A stretch of 64,000 nucleotides of DNA from Calothrix sp. NIES-3974 (GTDB taxonomy: Bacteria; Cyanobacteriota; Cyanobacteriia; Cyanobacteriales; Nostocaceae), in NCBI RefSeq assembly GCF_002368395.1, contig NZ_AP018254.1, positions 4,092,001 to 4,156,000 of the forward strand, in the 5' to 3' direction. The position numbers and the translations under genes are program-made. Positions 36,825 through 47,019 of the stretch are shown here, in pieces (position 1 is the stretch's first letter; every line of letters starts with the position of its first letter). Below the pieces are notes generated by a model. That model was given only the letters and a program-made list of their open reading frames with translations, was not told the origin of the DNA and did not search any database.

Positions 36825-36862
36825 CAGATGTTCATGTTAAAAGCTTATACAGCAAATACTTC
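36825..36862. repeat. 38-bp dispersed repeat (pair with 27276-27313)
   Basis: CAGATGTTCATGTTAAAAGC followed by TTATACAGCAAATACTTC matches the stretch downstream of the second SMR gene with a few substitutions. Both copies are in spacers. Confidence 0.6.
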
Positions 36863-37394
36863 ACAATCCAAAATCCAACTTAGGTTATTCAGTTCCTAAC
36901 TCGATGGATAGAGACGAGGATACCCCAGGTAGTCACTATTACACACCTGTAAGTTCGGACTTAGGTTTGGTTGTGGAAATATCCTAGCTGAAACTGTCTC
37001 AAATTCAGCAACAAAACTAGCCTATGATACTTAGTGCTTGTTTGACAATCACCAACTAAATTCTGATGTTGCGGTCTTGGATAGTCGATAACAAGTACCC
37101 TTACCTGCACGACTACGATTTGTACTCGCAGTTCTACACATGCAATAAATCGAGATACTCAATGCCTACACTAGAGTTCTTCTCAGAGTAAACCTTTAAT
37201 AAATCTACTAACCGATGACACCAACACACCTCTAGGCGATTCAAGTGAGAAAATACGTATTTATTTGACAAGAGACAACAGTCCATATTTACATTATCAC
37301 GTTTGTACTGATAAAAATATCATCGTTTGTTGATTTTTGGGAAACATCCCTAGGGAGTAATGAAATCTGTAACATCAACCATTGTATTCAGGTC

Positions 37395-37535
37395 AGGGAG
37401 TAGTGAATAGGGAGTGGGGAGTAGCCGACATGTAATGCTTACGCCAGAATCGATGAAAGTAGTTTTTCCTACTCACCACTCCCCACAGCCTACGGAAAGC
37501 TGCTTGTGGGTCTACACTTTCAAGTCAGTCCCCAT
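37395..37535. repeat. Dispersed repeat copy (GTAGTTTTT / CTACGG-AAGCTGCT type)
   Basis: The block AGGGAGTAGTGAATAGGGAG leads to GAAAGTAGTTTTTCCTACTC and CTACGGAAAGCTGCTTGTGG. The last two parts parallel 29525-29585. Parts of it are repeated again near 40430-40495. Confidence 0.5.
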
Positions 37536-37700
37536 GTTGTTTGGACAAAACCAAACAAGAAAATAGCTTATTTCCACTCCCTACTCCCTATTTACAAACA
37601 AAGGTGGGAGCAATGATATCTGTAACATCAACACTGAGATTAAGTCGATCCAAACTAATTCTAATTACGTCCAACTATTAGTAGCAAGTAAATTAAACAA

Positions 37701-39689
37701 ATGGGACTATTTACGCATTATTACTTAAGAAAAATCGCCACCGGATTTTCACAGGAGCCACCAAATAATCCAAGCAAATTTTGCCAATCTGATTTTCTCA
37801 AAAGAGGTTTTGGGGCAATATTTTTAACAATATTCATCGGTAATAGCATAAATAGTATCGCTAGTGCCCAAACCCCACCACCTCCAGTCCAAACATCACC
37901 ATCACCCCAAATAATTATTAACGGTCGTCCCCATCAAGGAGCTTGGTTTGTCAGTAACTCCCGAAATCAAAGACCACGCATACACCTTAGCGATGGGGTC
38001 TTAAACCAACTATTTGGAGCTGATTTATTAAGCACATCCGTACCAACAAGACAACCAATCCAATGGTTCTCTGCTCCTACAAACTTAACAGGTGTAATCA
38101 GAAACGGCTATCGCTACCTGGATATTACCCCCCTTGCTCAACGCTGGGGATGGCAAATTCAGACTGTAGGCAATACCATCACCATTAATACCCCACCATC
38201 CCAAATTCAAAATCTGACAAGCATTGGTAACTCCCAACCAGGAACAGCCCCCCAACAGGTAATTATATCCCTGAGTCGTCCTACCCCTTGGCAATTGCGA
38301 CAGGAAGCACCTCGGCAAATTCAGGGAGACCCGGACGAGGTATCCAAACCAGTCACCCCACCCAACCGGGATTGGACAATTACCCTCGATGGGATTGCCG
38401 ATGCCGAAATTTTACGACGTTACGCACCACCTCCGCCAATTCCTACTCCACCGATTCCCCCCATTCCCCCCCTACCCAATCTTCTCAAACAACTTTCACC
38501 CACCCCACCAGCAGCAGAACCCCTGATGCAAGCAGTTGAAGTAGTCAACAATCAAACCCTGATTCGTTTGAGCGTTCCCTTTGGTTTTGTTCCGCGAATT
38601 TCCACCACCGCAACCACCAACCCCACCATGCGGGTGGAAATTGTGGCTGACGCGCTGGTAAATCGGCAAATCGCTTGGGCTAGTGGTATCACTTGGCGAC
38701 AACAAATGGTAAACTTAGGGTCAGACAGATTTCCCGTCAATTGGCTGGAAATTAACCCCCGACTGAGCCAAATTCGTATACGGCCAATTCTGACAAACAG
38801 TAATTCTCAACAAGGAACAGCTCCCCTAGTGGAAATTGCCCGAAACGCAGGAGTGGTAGCAGCAATTAACGGTGGATACTTCAATCGCAACAACCGTTTA
38901 CCCTTGGGAGCAATTCGTAGCAATAGCCAATGGTTATCTGGTCCCATTTTAAATCGGGGTGCGATCGCCTGGAATGATTCTGGTCAATTTTATTTTGGCC
39001 GTCTGACCTTGAATGAAAAATTACTCGTAGGTACAAATCCCCCCATTCCCATCCTCCACCTCAATAGCGGTTACGTGCAAGCAGGAGTTTCCCGTTACAC
39101 ATCAGCCTGGGGAAACACCTACACAACCATGACCAACAACGAAACCATCCTCACCGTCGAAAATAACCGAATCACCAAAAGAACCGACGTTCCCACCCTT
39201 GGTCAACAAAGCGAACCCATACCCCAAAACGGATACTTACTCGTATTGCGAGGAAATGCCAATACTATTGCCAATACTCTAGTACCCAATACACCAGTTC
39301 GCCTGCAATCAGCTACCCTACCCAGCGAATTTAGCCGCTATCCCCACATTATCAGTGCCGGTCCCTTGTTGTTAGAAAATCGCCAGATTGTGCTGGACGG
39401 GGAAGGTGAAAAATTTAGCCCCGCATTTATCGCTCAGAGGGCTGTACGGAGTGCTATTTGTACAACCAATAACGGCAATATCCTTATTGCAGCAGTTCAC
39501 AACCGGGCTGCGGGTGCTGGGCCAACTTTACAGGAACACGCTCAATTAATGCAGAGTATGGGATGCGTAAATGCCCTGAATTTAGACGGGGGTAGTTCAA
39601 CTAGTTTATACCTAGGTGGGAGGCTGGTAGACCGTTCTGGAAATACCGCAGCTCGCGTGCATAATGGTATCGGTATTTTCCTGCGGTAA
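37701..39689 (+). CDS. Exported phosphodiester glycosidase (NAGPA) domain protein
   Basis: The 662-residue product has an extended N-region before an export signal (about residues 32-55, FGAIFLTIFIGNSINSIASA). The N-terminal half (about 60-330) resembles a copper-amine-oxidase-type or AMIN-like substrate region and has proline-rich stretches (PPPPIPTPPIPPIPPLPN near 241-260). The C-terminal half (about 350-662) is a NAGPA-type phosphodiester glycosidase domain: VAAINGGYFNRNNRLPLGAI, RSAICTTNNGNILIAAVHNR and VNALNLDGGSSTSLYLGGR. NAGPA enzymes uncover a phosphodiester-linked sugar; bacterial members act on wall teichoic or exopolysaccharide phosphodiesters. Substrate in cyanobacteria is unknown. 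It is monocistronic and followed by a palindrome. Confidence 0.87.
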   Translation: MGLFTHYYLRKIATGFSQEPPNNPSKFCQSDFLKRGFGAIFLTIFIGNSINSIASAQTPPPPVQTSPSPQIIINGRPHQGAWFVSNSRNQRPRIHLSDGVLNQLFGADLLSTSVPTRQPIQWFSAPTNLTGVIRNGYRYLDITPLAQRWGWQIQTVGNTITINTPPSQIQNLTSIGNSQPGTAPQQVIISLSRPTPWQLRQEAPRQIQGDPDEVSKPVTPPNRDWTITLDGIADAEILRRYAPPPPIPTPPIPPIPPLPNLLKQLSPTPPAAEPLMQAVEVVNNQTLIRLSVPFGFVPRISTTATTNPTMRVEIVADALVNRQIAWASGITWRQQMVNLGSDRFPVNWLEINPRLSQIRIRPILTNSNSQQGTAPLVEIARNAGVVAAINGGYFNRNNRLPLGAIRSNSQWLSGPILNRGAIAWNDSGQFYFGRLTLNEKLLVGTNPPIPILHLNSGYVQAGVSRYTSAWGNTYTTMTNNETILTVENNRITKRTDVPTLGQQSEPIPQNGYLLVLRGNANTIANTLVPNTPVRLQSATLPSEFSRYPHIISAGPLLLENRQIVLDGEGEKFSPAFIAQRAVRSAICTTNNGNILIAAVHNRAAGAGPTLQEHAQLMQSMGCVNALNLDGGSSTSLYLGGRLVDRSGNTAARVHNGIGIFLR

Positions 39690-39709
39690 AACAACCCGAC
39701 AATGCGGTA

Positions 39710-39732
39710 GAGACGACCCGACGGGTCGTCTC
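39710..39732. repeat. GAGACG palindrome with CCCGACGGG core
   Basis: Arms GAGACGACCCG and CGGGTCGTCTC flank one A. It lies 20 bp after the stop codon of the phosphodiester glycosidase gene and may serve as its terminator. The same core is at 13166-13194. Confidence 0.65.
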
Positions 39733-39966
39733 CATCAAATTTTAAAGCAGACACCAAATATAAATTAATTTTATGAAGAGTTCGTGTAGAAATAGGTAAT
39801 CTCATCAAAGTATAAACCACGAACTCAAATCATTTTGCTATGTTTACCAAAGGGTGACGAAATTGCTAATTTTTACGGTTGCGAAATAGACGTATATTTT
39901 TCCATCAATTGTATGGGTAAGGCATATTTTTTGGAATTTTAATTACAATTTGGCACTGAGGTAAAC

Positions 39967-40380
39967 ATGGCTCAAGAAACAGCAAAAGTCGAAGCATTGG
40001 CAATTGCGACTCCCCGGGGAGTTGCTGCAACGGAATTGCGTCCCTGGGGTTCCTTCACGGTTCTGGAAGAAGGACGTGGTTATAAAATTAAGCGGATTGA
40101 AGTTAAACCTGGTCATCGCTTGAGTTTACAAATGCACCACCACCGCAGTGAACATTGGATTGTTGTTTCCGGTACAGCAAAAGTGGTTTGTGGTGAAAAA
40201 GAAATTTTGATTGGTACTAATGAATCAACCTATGTCCCCCAATGTACACCGCACCGTTTAGAAAATCCGGGGGTGATTCCTTTGATTTTAATTGAAGTTC
40301 AAAATGGAGAATACTTGGGCGAAGATGATATTGTCCGCTACCAAGATGATTATGCGCGCATTGAAACTACAAAAAAATAG
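39967..40380 (+). CDS. Cupin protein similar to type II mannose-6-phosphate isomerase
   Basis: The 137-residue product is a single cupin resembling the C-terminal domain of bifunctional ManC/AlgA enzymes: RPWGSFTVLEEGRGYKIKRI, the metal-binding GHRLSLQMHHHRSEHWIVVS, and later ESTYVPQCTPHRLENPG with LILIEVQNGEYLGEDDIVR. The metal ligands of the cupin (HHH...E and H) are present. It could isomerise mannose 6-phosphate and fructose 6-phosphate and so feed GDP-mannose for envelope glycans. This would suit the polyprenyl-phosphate mannose-type cluster at 25.8-28.8 kb, but the two are not linked. Stand-alone cupins of this type may also bind sugars only. Confidence 0.88.
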   Translation: MAQETAKVEALAIATPRGVAATELRPWGSFTVLEEGRGYKIKRIEVKPGHRLSLQMHHHRSEHWIVVSGTAKVVCGEKEILIGTNESTYVPQCTPHRLENPGVIPLILIEVQNGEYLGEDDIVRYQDDYARIETTKK

Positions 40381-40646
40381 TATAGAAATTCTGTTTAATT
40401 TTTGAATTTATCTGTTGGGATTAGGGAGATGTGCTGCGTACACCAGAACTAATGCAAGTAAAATTGTTCTACTCCCCACTCCCGACTCACTTTCCCGTCA
40501 GAAAACCAACTGCTAAAGCTGAATCTAAATTGCGTCTTTAGCTCACAACTATCACCGACAATTCGCAACAATCATCAATACCTTGCTTCAAATCGTCACC
40601 CTGTCGCATGTATATTGCAGATGGGGTTTTTATTTAGAAAATAATT

Positions 40647-41018
40647 ATGAGTATTGTCCATCTGAGTGCGAGTGCGATCGCAGAAATTAAACGGATGCAA
40701 GCCAAGCAAAATTTACCTCATTCCTGGTTCCACATCGCTGTTAAACCCGGTGGTTGCTCTGGTTTGTATTACGAATTATCCCTAGTCCCACCATCGGAGC
40801 AAGTAGATGAAAAACTAATTCTCCTCGATTGTCAAGGAATTAAAGTGATTATAGATGCACAATCCTGTGATTATGTCAATAATTTAGGGATTGATTATTC
40901 TGAAGACCTGATGGGGGGAGGCTTTCGCTTTGAAAACCAGCAGGCGATCGCCACCTGTGGATGTGGCAACTCCTTCGCAGTCGATGTAGATAAATCTGAA
41001 AAAATAATCAAAGTTTGA
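40647..41018 (+). CDS. IscA/HesB-like iron-sulfur assembly protein
   Basis: The 123-residue protein has an A-type carrier fold with the three conserved cysteines: one in KPGGCSGLYYELSLV and two in ATCGCGNSFAVD near the C-terminus. Such proteins carry iron or Fe-S clusters to targets such as ferredoxins and nitrogenase. The stretch VDEKLILLDCQGIKVIIDAQ with SCDYVNNLGIDYSEDLMGGG is typical. Its stop codon overlaps the -35 box of the str operon promoter. HesB proper is linked to nif genes and shows a longer form, so I do not give a symbol. Confidence 0.9.
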   Translation: MSIVHLSASAIAEIKRMQAKQNLPHSWFHIAVKPGGCSGLYYELSLVPPSEQVDEKLILLDCQGIKVIIDAQSCDYVNNLGIDYSEDLMGGGFRFENQQAIATCGCGNSFAVDVDKSEKIIKV

Positions 41019-41044
41019 CATAATCCCCTGGTAAAAGATATAAT
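41015..41044 (+). promoter_or_regulatory. Sigma70-type promoter of the str operon
   Basis: TTGACA at 41015-41020 and TATAAT at 41039-41044 are both perfect consensus hexamers with an 18-bp spacer, 52 bp before the rpsL ATG. The -35 box overlaps the end of the IscA-like gene. It is the clearest promoter in the window. Confidence 0.8.
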
Positions 41045-41095
41045 TGGGATTTGTTAAAACTTAGACAAGAGCAGCTTTTTGACGTGCTGTAACCC

Positions 41096-41473
41096 ATGCC
41101 AACAATCCAGCAATTAATCAGAAACGAACGCGAAATTGCGCGTCAGAAAACAAAATCGCCCGCCCTGAAACAATGTCCCCAGCGTCGCGGTGTCTGCACC
41201 CGCGTGTACACAACCACGCCCAAAAAACCTAACTCAGCATTACGAAAAGTGGCACGGGTTCGTCTCACCTCCGGATTTGAGGTGACTGCATACATTCCCG
41301 GTATTGGCCACAACCTCCAGGAACACTCAGTGGTGATGATTCGCGGTGGTCGGGTCAAAGACTTACCCGGTGTGCGATACCATATTGTTCGCGGTACTCT
41401 TGACACAGCCGGAGTTAAAGACCGCAAGCAAGGGCGTTCCAAATACGGAACCAAGCGTCCGAAACAAAGTTAA
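41096..41473 (+). CDS. rpsL: 30S ribosomal protein S12
   Basis: The 125-residue protein matches S12 throughout: [20 protein letters not shown], the decoding-site loop [20 protein letters not shown], and [20 protein letters not shown]. The lysine in TPKKPNS, the usual site of streptomycin resistance changes, is the normal residue. S12 sits at the decoding centre and interface. It is the first gene of the str operon. A 554-bp spacer separates it from rpsG, which is unusually long for this operon. Confidence 0.98.
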   Translation: MPTIQQLIRNEREIARQKTKSPALKQCPQRRGVCTRVYTTTPKKPNSALRKVARVRLTSGFEVTAYIPGIGHNLQEHSVVMIRGGRVKDLPGVRYHIVRGTLDTAGVKDRKQGRSKYGTKRPKQS

Positions 41474-41570
41474 CCAAATGGCTATACAGTGAATAACTAA
41501 CTATTGTTAATTTGGTTAGATTCAAGCACAAATATATGGCAGCAGAACAATTCAGGCGGTCTGAGTGAAG

Positions 41571-41597
41571 GATTTACACCTCCAATCGGTGTAAATC
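41571..41597 (+). promoter_or_regulatory. Perfect stem-loop in the rpsL-rpsG spacer
   Basis: Arms GATTTACACC and GGTGTAAATC pair perfectly around a 7-base loop (TCCAATC). No T-tract follows, so it is more likely an RNA processing or regulatory hairpin than a terminator. Confidence 0.55.
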
Positions 41598-41801
41598 CCT
41601 TGGATTTCTTGTAGATTGTGTTTTGAATTATTTATTATTGTTGTGTTTGCAAAGATTGGGATTTTTCCCAAATCAATTTTTTGGTCAAAATCAAACGGAA
41701 GACTTGCTTCGGTGTAGTAAGTTTGCTCAACAAGCTGCCCAAAGAGCAATTTTCAAGTTATCGTTTTCCAGGTTTGGCGTTCGAGTTGGGCGTTTAGGGT
41801 A

Positions 41802-41807
41802 TATAAT
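41802..41807 (+). promoter_or_regulatory. Possible internal -10 box (TATAAT) ahead of rpsG
   Basis: TATAAT lies in GGTATATAATAAATTCGCC, about 220 bp before the rpsG ATG. The -35 side is weak (TTGGCG at a long distance or TTCGAG at 16 bp). It would uncouple rpsG, fusA and tuf from rpsL. Confidence 0.35.
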
Positions 41808-42027
41808 AAATTCGCCTTGGATGTCGAGTCGCTAATTAACAAAAGAATTAAGCCGTTTTGTTGTCTTCATCAGCATCGCTGTCATTTTAAGTCAACCAAA
41901 ATAGCTGTATTCAAGTTTGGATTCACACCATCAAGCCGAAAAGACTTGAATATTAACAGATTAGTTGTTTTCATTTCCGATTTGCTTTTATCCATAATTC
42001 AAAGGTAGTAGAAGGTAGTAGCTTACT

Positions 42028-42498
42028 ATGTCTCGTCGTGGTGTAGTTAAAAGGCGGCCAGTGCCACCTGACTCTGTATACAACAGTCGCTTAGTTAGTA
42101 TGATGATTCGGCGGATTATGCAGCACGGGAAAAAATCCCTCGCAGCGCGCATAGTCTACGATGCAATGAAGACCATCGAAGAAAGAACCGGTGCAGACCC
42201 CCTAGAAACATTTGAGCGTGCGGTGCGCAACGCCACTCCCCTAGTGGAAGTAAAAGCCCGTCGAGTTGGTGGTGCAACCTATCAAGTACCGATGGAAGTT
42301 CGTTCCGAACGGGGTACAACCTTAGCTTTGCGGTGGTTAACCCAATATTCCCGTCAACGTCCAGGTCGGACAATGGCTAGTCGTTTAGCCAATGAATTGA
42401 TGGATGCAGCTAACGAGACCGGTAGTACAATTCGGAAACGCGAAGAAACCCACCGGATGGCAGAAGCAAACAAAGCATTTGCCCATTATCGCTACTAA
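42028..42498 (+). CDS. rpsG: 30S ribosomal protein S7
   Basis: The 156-residue protein is full-length S7: [20 protein letters not shown], then [20 protein letters not shown], the [20 protein letters not shown] core and the C-terminal [21 protein letters not shown]. It binds the 3' major domain of 16S rRNA and starts head assembly. In many bacteria S7 also represses the str operon by binding the rpsL-rpsG spacer, so the long spacer here is of interest. The ATG follows AGAAGGTAGTAG. Confidence 0.98.
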   Translation: MSRRGVVKRRPVPPDSVYNSRLVSMMIRRIMQHGKKSLAARIVYDAMKTIEERTGADPLETFERAVRNATPLVEVKARRVGGATYQVPMEVRSERGTTLALRWLTQYSRQRPGRTMASRLANELMDAANETGSTIRKREETHRMAEANKAFAHYRY

Positions 42499-42649
42499 AA
42501 AGCCTTGATATATCGCCTTGCTAGCAACTGCGGTATATCACTATATTTATCTTTTTATGCTCCATTGCGGTTTTCCCTAAAAGTATAAAATCTTAACAAA
42601 GTGTAATATACAAGATATCATGCTGCATTCTTGAGAATAGGAGGAACTT

Positions 42650-44728
42650 GTGGCACGGCAACACCCGCTAGAAAAAGTACGCAATATCGGTATTGCGGCG
42701 CATATAGATGCGGGCAAAACAACAACAACCGAACGCATATTATTTTACTCAGGGATAATTCATAAAATAGGTGAAGTCCATGAAGGTACGGCGGTGACTG
42801 ACTGGATGGCCCAAGAACGGGAGCGGGGAATTACCATCACAGCAGCAGCAATTAGTACCAGTTGGCGAGGTCATCAAATTAATATTATTGATACACCGGG
42901 GCACGTAGATTTCACAATTGAAGTTGAGCGTTCCATGCGTGTCCTTGATGGTGTGATCACGGTTTTGTGTTCGGTTGGTGGTGTACAACCGCAAACAGAA
43001 ACAGTTTGGCGGCAAGCAGACCGCTACCAAGTGCCGCGGATTGTCTTTGTCAATAAGATGGACAGAACCGGCGCAAACTTTTATCGAGTTTACGAACAAG
43101 TACGCGATCGCCTGCGTGCCAACGCAGTACCGATTCAGTTACCAATTGGTAGCGAAAATGAATTTCAAGGTATTGTGGATCTGGTGCGGATGCGAGCGAA
43201 AATCTATACCAATGACCAGGGGACGGATATCCAAGATGTGGAAATTCCCGACCACATGCAGGAATTGGCATTAGAGTACCGGACTAAACTCATCGAAGCG
43301 GTTTCCGAAACCAATGATGAGTTAATGGCAAAATATTTCGAGGGAGAAGAACTCACAGAAAGCGAGATTCAGTCCGCTTTGCGAACTGGCACAATCACAG
43401 GCAAAATAGTACCGATGTTGTGCGGTTCTGCCTTTAAAAACAAAGGTGTTCAATCTTTGCTCGATGCAGTTGTAGACTATTTACCTGCACCTCCAGACGT
43501 ACCTGCCATCCAAGGGACTTTACCCAGTGGCGAAATCGTAGAGCGTCATGCCGACGACAACGAACCCTTAGCCGCCCTGGCCTTTAAGATTATGTCAGAC
43601 CCCTACGGACGTTTGACATTTGTGCGCGTCTATTCGGGTGTTCTCACCAAAGGCAGTTATGTTTACAATGCCACTAAAGGCAAGAAAGAACGGGTTTCGC
43701 GCCTGGTGATCATGAAAGCAGACGACCGCCAAGACGTGGAGGAACTAAGGGCAGGCGATTTAGGGGCAGCTCTGGGGTTAAAGGATACCTTAACAGGTGA
43801 TACCCTTTGTGATGAAAACTCACCCGTAATCCTAGAATCACTGTATGTCCCGGAACCAGTCATTTCGGTGGCGGTTGAGCCAAAAACCAAAAATGACATG
43901 GACAAGCTTTCTAAGGCATTGCAGGCGCTTTCGGAAGAAGATCCCACATTTCGTGTTACCGTTGACCAGGAAACCAACCAAACCGTCATCGCCGGGATGG
44001 GAGAGTTGCATCTGGAAATACTTGTAGACCGGATGTTGCGGGAATTCAAAGTCGAAGCAAACGTTGGTGCGCCTCAAGTTGCGTATCGCGAAACAATCCG
44101 CAAGAGTGTGACTCGGGTAGAAGGTAAGTTTATCCGTCAAAGCGGCGGTAAGGGGCAGTACGGTCACGTTGTGATTGATTTAGAGCCAGGAGAACCAGGA
44201 AGTGGCTTTGAATTTGTCTCCAAAATAGTCGGCGGTGCAGTACCGAAAGAGTACATAGGTCCTGCCGAAGCGGGGATGAAGGAAACCTGTGAATCCGGAG
44301 TTTTAGCCGGATATCCACTGATTGATATCAAAGCAACCCTAGTCGATGGTTCATATCACGATGTAGACTCTTCGGAAATGGCTTTTAAAATTGCGGGTTC
44401 AATGGCGCTCAAAGAAGCCGCAATGAAAGCAAACCCCGTCCTCTTAGAACCTATGATGAAAGTTGAAGTTGAGGTTCCCGAAAACTTCCTCGGTGATGTC
44501 ATGGGTGATCTGAACTCCCGTCGAGGACAAATCGAAGGGATGGATTCAGATGATGGGATTGCAAAGGTGACAGCAAAAGTCCCCTTAGCAGAAATGTTTG
44601 GCTATGCCACAGACATTCGGTCAAAAACCCAAGGTCGCGGCATCTTCTCAATGGAGTTTAGCCACTACGATGAAGTACCTCGCAACGTAGCCGAGGCTAT
44701 CATTGCAAAAAGCAAAGGGAACGCATAA
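42650..44728 (+). CDS. fusA: Elongation factor G
   Basis: The 692-residue GTPase drives translocation of tRNA and mRNA on the ribosome. It starts at a GTG preceded by AGGAGGA at a good distance, and the sequence opens [20 protein letters not shown]. Motifs visible are G1 [15 protein letters not shown], the switch [10 protein letters not shown] and NKMD ([12 protein letters not shown]), with domain [20 protein letters not shown] and the C-terminal [20 protein letters not shown]. It is third in the str operon, 151 bp after rpsG and 23 bp before tuf. The typical bacterial length suggests the canonical translocase rather than a paralogue. Confidence 0.98.
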   Translation: MARQHPLEKVRNIGIAAHIDAGKTTTTERILFYSGIIHKIGEVHEGTAVTDWMAQERERGITITAAAISTSWRGHQINIIDTPGHVDFTIEVERSMRVLDGVITVLCSVGGVQPQTETVWRQADRYQVPRIVFVNKMDRTGANFYRVYEQVRDRLRANAVPIQLPIGSENEFQGIVDLVRMRAKIYTNDQGTDIQDVEIPDHMQELALEYRTKLIEAVSETNDELMAKYFEGEELTESEIQSALRTGTITGKIVPMLCGSAFKNKGVQSLLDAVVDYLPAPPDVPAIQGTLPSGEIVERHADDNEPLAALAFKIMSDPYGRLTFVRVYSGVLTKGSYVYNATKGKKERVSRLVIMKADDRQDVEELRAGDLGAALGLKDTLTGDTLCDENSPVILESLYVPEPVISVAVEPKTKNDMDKLSKALQALSEEDPTFRVTVDQETNQTVIAGMGELHLEILVDRMLREFKVEANVGAPQVAYRETIRKSVTRVEGKFIRQSGGKGQYGHVVIDLEPGEPGSGFEFVSKIVGGAVPKEYIGPAEAGMKETCESGVLAGYPLIDIKATLVDGSYHDVDSSEMAFKIAGSMALKEAAMKANPVLLEPMMKVEVEVPENFLGDVMGDLNSRRGQIEGMDSDDGIAKVTAKVPLAEMFGYATDIRSKTQGRGIFSMEFSHYDEVPRNVAEAIIAKSKGNA

Positions 44729-44751
44729 CTAGATAAAGGAAGCAAGTATTA

Positions 44752-45981
44752 ATGGCACGCGCAAAGTTTGAACGTACTAAACCCCACGTTAACATTGGTA
44801 CCATCGGTCACGTTGACCACGGTAAAACCACACTGACAGCAGCCATCACCATGACCCTATCGGCTTTAGGTCAAGCGGCTGCGAAAAAGTATGATGAAAT
44901 CGACAACGCACCGGAGGAAAGAGCGCGGGGTATTACCATCAATACCGCCCACGTTGAGTACGAAACCGAGAGCCGTCACTATGCTCACGTAGATTGTCCA
45001 GGACACGCAGACTACGTAAAAAACATGATTACTGGTGCTGCGCAGATGGATGGAGCGATTTTGGTTTGCTCGGCTGCGGACGGTCCGATGCCACAAACTC
45101 GGGAACATATTTTGTTAGCCCGTCAGGTTGGTGTACCGAACTTGGTTGTCTTTTTGAACAAAGAAGACATGGTAGACGACGAAGAATTGCTCGAACTAGT
45201 TGAATTAGAGGTTCGGGAACTTTTGTCTAGCTATGACTTCCCTGGGGACGAAATTCCCATCGTCAGAGGTTCGGGTTTACAAGCATTAGAAACGATGATT
45301 GCTAATCCCAAAACCAAACGGGGTGAAAATAAGTGGGTAGATAAAATCTATGAATTGATGGATGCGGTTGATTCCTATATTCCCACACCCGAACGTGACG
45401 TGGATAAGCCGTTCTTGATGGCGGTTGAGGACGTATTCTCGATTACTGGTCGTGGTACTGTAGCTACCGGACGGATTGAGCGTGGAAAAGTGAAAATTGG
45501 TGACGTGGTCGAGATTGTCGGTCTTCGCGATACCCGCTCCACGACCGTGACCGGAATTGAGATGTTCAAGAAGAGTCTTGAGGAAGGGATGGCTGGAGAT
45601 AACGCGGGATTACTGTTGCGTGGTATCCAGAAAACCGATATTGAGCGTGGTATGGTACTGGCTAAACCCGGTTCGATTACCCCCCACACCCAATTTGAAG
45701 GTGAGGTTTACGTGTTAACAGAGAAAGAAGGTGGTCGGAAAACACCTTTCTTCGCTGGTTATCGTCCCCAATTCTATGTACGTACCACCGATGTAACTGG
45801 TACGATTAAAGCATTTACCGCCGATGACGGCAGTGCGGCAGAAATGGTAATGCCTGGAGACCGGATTAAAGTGACAGTGGAACTAATTAGTCCAGTGGCA
45901 ATCGAACAGGGGATGCGCTTCGCGATTCGTGAAGGTGGTCGGACGATTGGTGCTGGTGTGGTTTCTAAAATTGTGAAATAG
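44752..45981 (+). CDS. tuf: Elongation factor Tu
   Basis: The 409-residue protein brings aminoacyl-tRNA to the ribosome. It shows G1 [14 protein letters not shown], switch [29 protein letters not shown], and the NKED nucleotide specificity loop ([13 protein letters not shown]). A short insert ([20 protein letters not shown]) after the G domain, typical of cyanobacterial and plastid EF-Tu, accounts for the extra length over Escherichia coli. Domains II and III follow, ending [20 protein letters not shown]. The ATG follows AAGGAAGC. A terminator-like hairpin lies after it, so rpsJ may be partly uncoupled. Confidence 0.98.
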   Translation: MARAKFERTKPHVNIGTIGHVDHGKTTLTAAITMTLSALGQAAAKKYDEIDNAPEERARGITINTAHVEYETESRHYAHVDCPGHADYVKNMITGAAQMDGAILVCSAADGPMPQTREHILLARQVGVPNLVVFLNKEDMVDDEELLELVELEVRELLSSYDFPGDEIPIVRGSGLQALETMIANPKTKRGENKWVDKIYELMDAVDSYIPTPERDVDKPFLMAVEDVFSITGRGTVATGRIERGKVKIGDVVEIVGLRDTRSTTVTGIEMFKKSLEEGMAGDNAGLLLRGIQKTDIERGMVLAKPGSITPHTQFEGEVYVLTEKEGGRKTPFFAGYRPQFYVRTTDVTGTIKAFTADDGSAAEMVMPGDRIKVTVELISPVAIEQGMRFAIREGGRTIGAGVVSKIVK

Positions 45982-46016
45982 CTGGAGACAACTATTTCCG
46001 ATCAATCCACTATAGG

Positions 46017-46041
46017 GCAGAGATGGAAAGTACATCTCTGC
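46017..46041 (+). terminator. Hairpin between tuf and rpsJ
   Basis: Arms GCAGAGATG and CATCTCTGC pair perfectly around GAAAGTA, followed by TTCTTTCTC. The T-run is broken, so it may be a partial terminator that lowers rpsJ expression relative to tuf. Confidence 0.6.
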
Positions 46042-46191
46042 TTCTTTCTCGGCAAATCTCAGTAAATTTTAGTTAAAATTCGAGACTTAGAATTAGCCGC
46101 GTTTGCCAGATATTTGCCGCAAATAGAGTGATAATTCTTAATCTCGAACTTTGATGCCCAGTTATAACGGAAAGAACCAGGAAAACTTCAG

Positions 46192-46509
46192 ATGGCAACG
46201 CTACAACAGCAAAAAATTAGAATTCGTCTTCAAGCTTTTGACCGTCGTTTGTTAGATACTTCGTGTGAAAAGATTGTTGATACCGCAAATCGTACTAACG
46301 CCACAGCAATTGGTCCAATTCCTTTACCGACAAAACGGCGGATTTATTGCGTATTGCGATCGCCCCACGTTGATAAGGATTCCCGTGAGCATTTTGAAAC
46401 TCGTACTCACCGTCGAATTATTGATATTTATCAACCTTCCTCAAAAACAATTGACGCACTGATGAAGTTAGATTTACCTTCTGGTGTGGATATTGAAGTT
46501 AAACTCTAA
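46192..46509 (+). CDS. rpsJ: 30S ribosomal protein S10
   Basis: The 105-residue protein matches S10: [20 protein letters not shown], the loop [20 protein letters not shown], and [19 protein letters not shown] with a final [12 protein letters not shown]10 is part of the 30S head and, as NusE, joins the antitermination complex. In cyanobacteria and plastids it is attached to the end of the str operon, as here, instead of the S10 operon. It is 210 bp downstream of tuf. Confidence 0.97.
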   Translation: MATLQQQKIRIRLQAFDRRLLDTSCEKIVDTANRTNATAIGPIPLPTKRRIYCVLRSPHVDKDSREHFETRTHRRIIDIYQPSSKTIDALMKLDLPSGVDIEVKL

Positions 46510-47019
46510 ATTTTCAATCGGGTCTGCTGTAACAGTTTTGTAGCGGGGGTAGGGAACAGGGATTCGGTAGAGACGACTCGTCGGGTCGTTTCTACAGGGA
46601 ATAGTTTTAACCCATCTATTCTACTTTTCACAAGACCCAAAAAATTACAAATACAAGGTTTTCAAGCCTGATATACCCATTGAGTGGGCACTTTTTCCGT
46701 CAAAATAACCTCAAATGCTCACAATACAATAGTTTGACTATTTTTCATAGTTTCACACCCCATTTCAACTAGCCCTTGATCGATAGATCCTGGGCTTTTG
46801 ATTTTATTACCACTGAAAAATGATAGAATATAAATAATTCTACGGGCGAGAGTCATTCCAATTTGCAAACAGAATGCAAAAAATGGAAACATGAAACCTT
46901 GACCTAACAAGGGTTTCCCAATCCCAAATCCCAAATCCAACTTAGAGTATCAGGTTTTAAAAATTATTTTGGTTTATAAATATTAAATATTAAAACTCTC
47001 AACACAGACAACGGTGACA
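46510..47019. other. Intergenic region with GAGACG palindrome after rpsJ
   Basis: It holds a 29-bp palindrome at 46567-46595 and AT-rich sequence with AATCCCAAATCC-type runs near 46919-46940. The minus-strand frame at 46719-46940 has no support. Confidence 0.5.
46567..46595. repeat. GAGACG palindrome with ACTCGTCGGGT core
   Basis: Arms GTAGAGACGACTCG and CGGGTCGTTTCTAC pair with two mismatches. Same subfamily as 13166-13194 and 39710-39732. Lies about 60 bp after rpsJ and may terminate the str operon. Confidence 0.6.

Larger units (their letters stand above)
36546..37700. other. Divergent intergenic region between glsF and the phosphodiester glycosidase gene
   Basis: The 1.15-kb region should carry both promoters. 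I looked for an NtcA site (GTA-N8-TAC), expected for nitrogen-regulated glsF, but found none that matched well. It holds a 38-bp repeat (36825-36862, paired with 27276-27313) and a copy of the TTCTCACAAAT/GTAGTTTTT repeat (about 37395-37535). No gene is supported. Confidence 0.5.
41474..42027 (+). other. Long spacer inside the str operon (rpsL-rpsG)
   Basis: The spacer holds a perfect hairpin at 41571-41597 and a possible -10 box at 41802-41807. I see no gene; a 70-codon frame at 41623-41835 has no recognisable similarity. The spacer may hold a separate promoter for rpsG-fusA-tuf or an attenuator. Confidence 0.5.

Noticed and set aside
36546-37700. NtcA binding site upstream of glsF
   Set aside because: I looked for GTA-N8-TAC and saw only near misses with wrong spacing, so no site is called.
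41623-41835. 70-codon frame in the rpsL-rpsG spacer
   Set aside because: It has no similarity to ribosomal or known small proteins and overlaps a possible promoter; treated as chance.
46719-46940. 73-codon minus-strand frame after rpsJ
   Set aside because: It starts inside an AATCCCAAATCC-type repeat and has no recognised domain; a transposase fragment was considered but no DDE or HTH pattern is visible.
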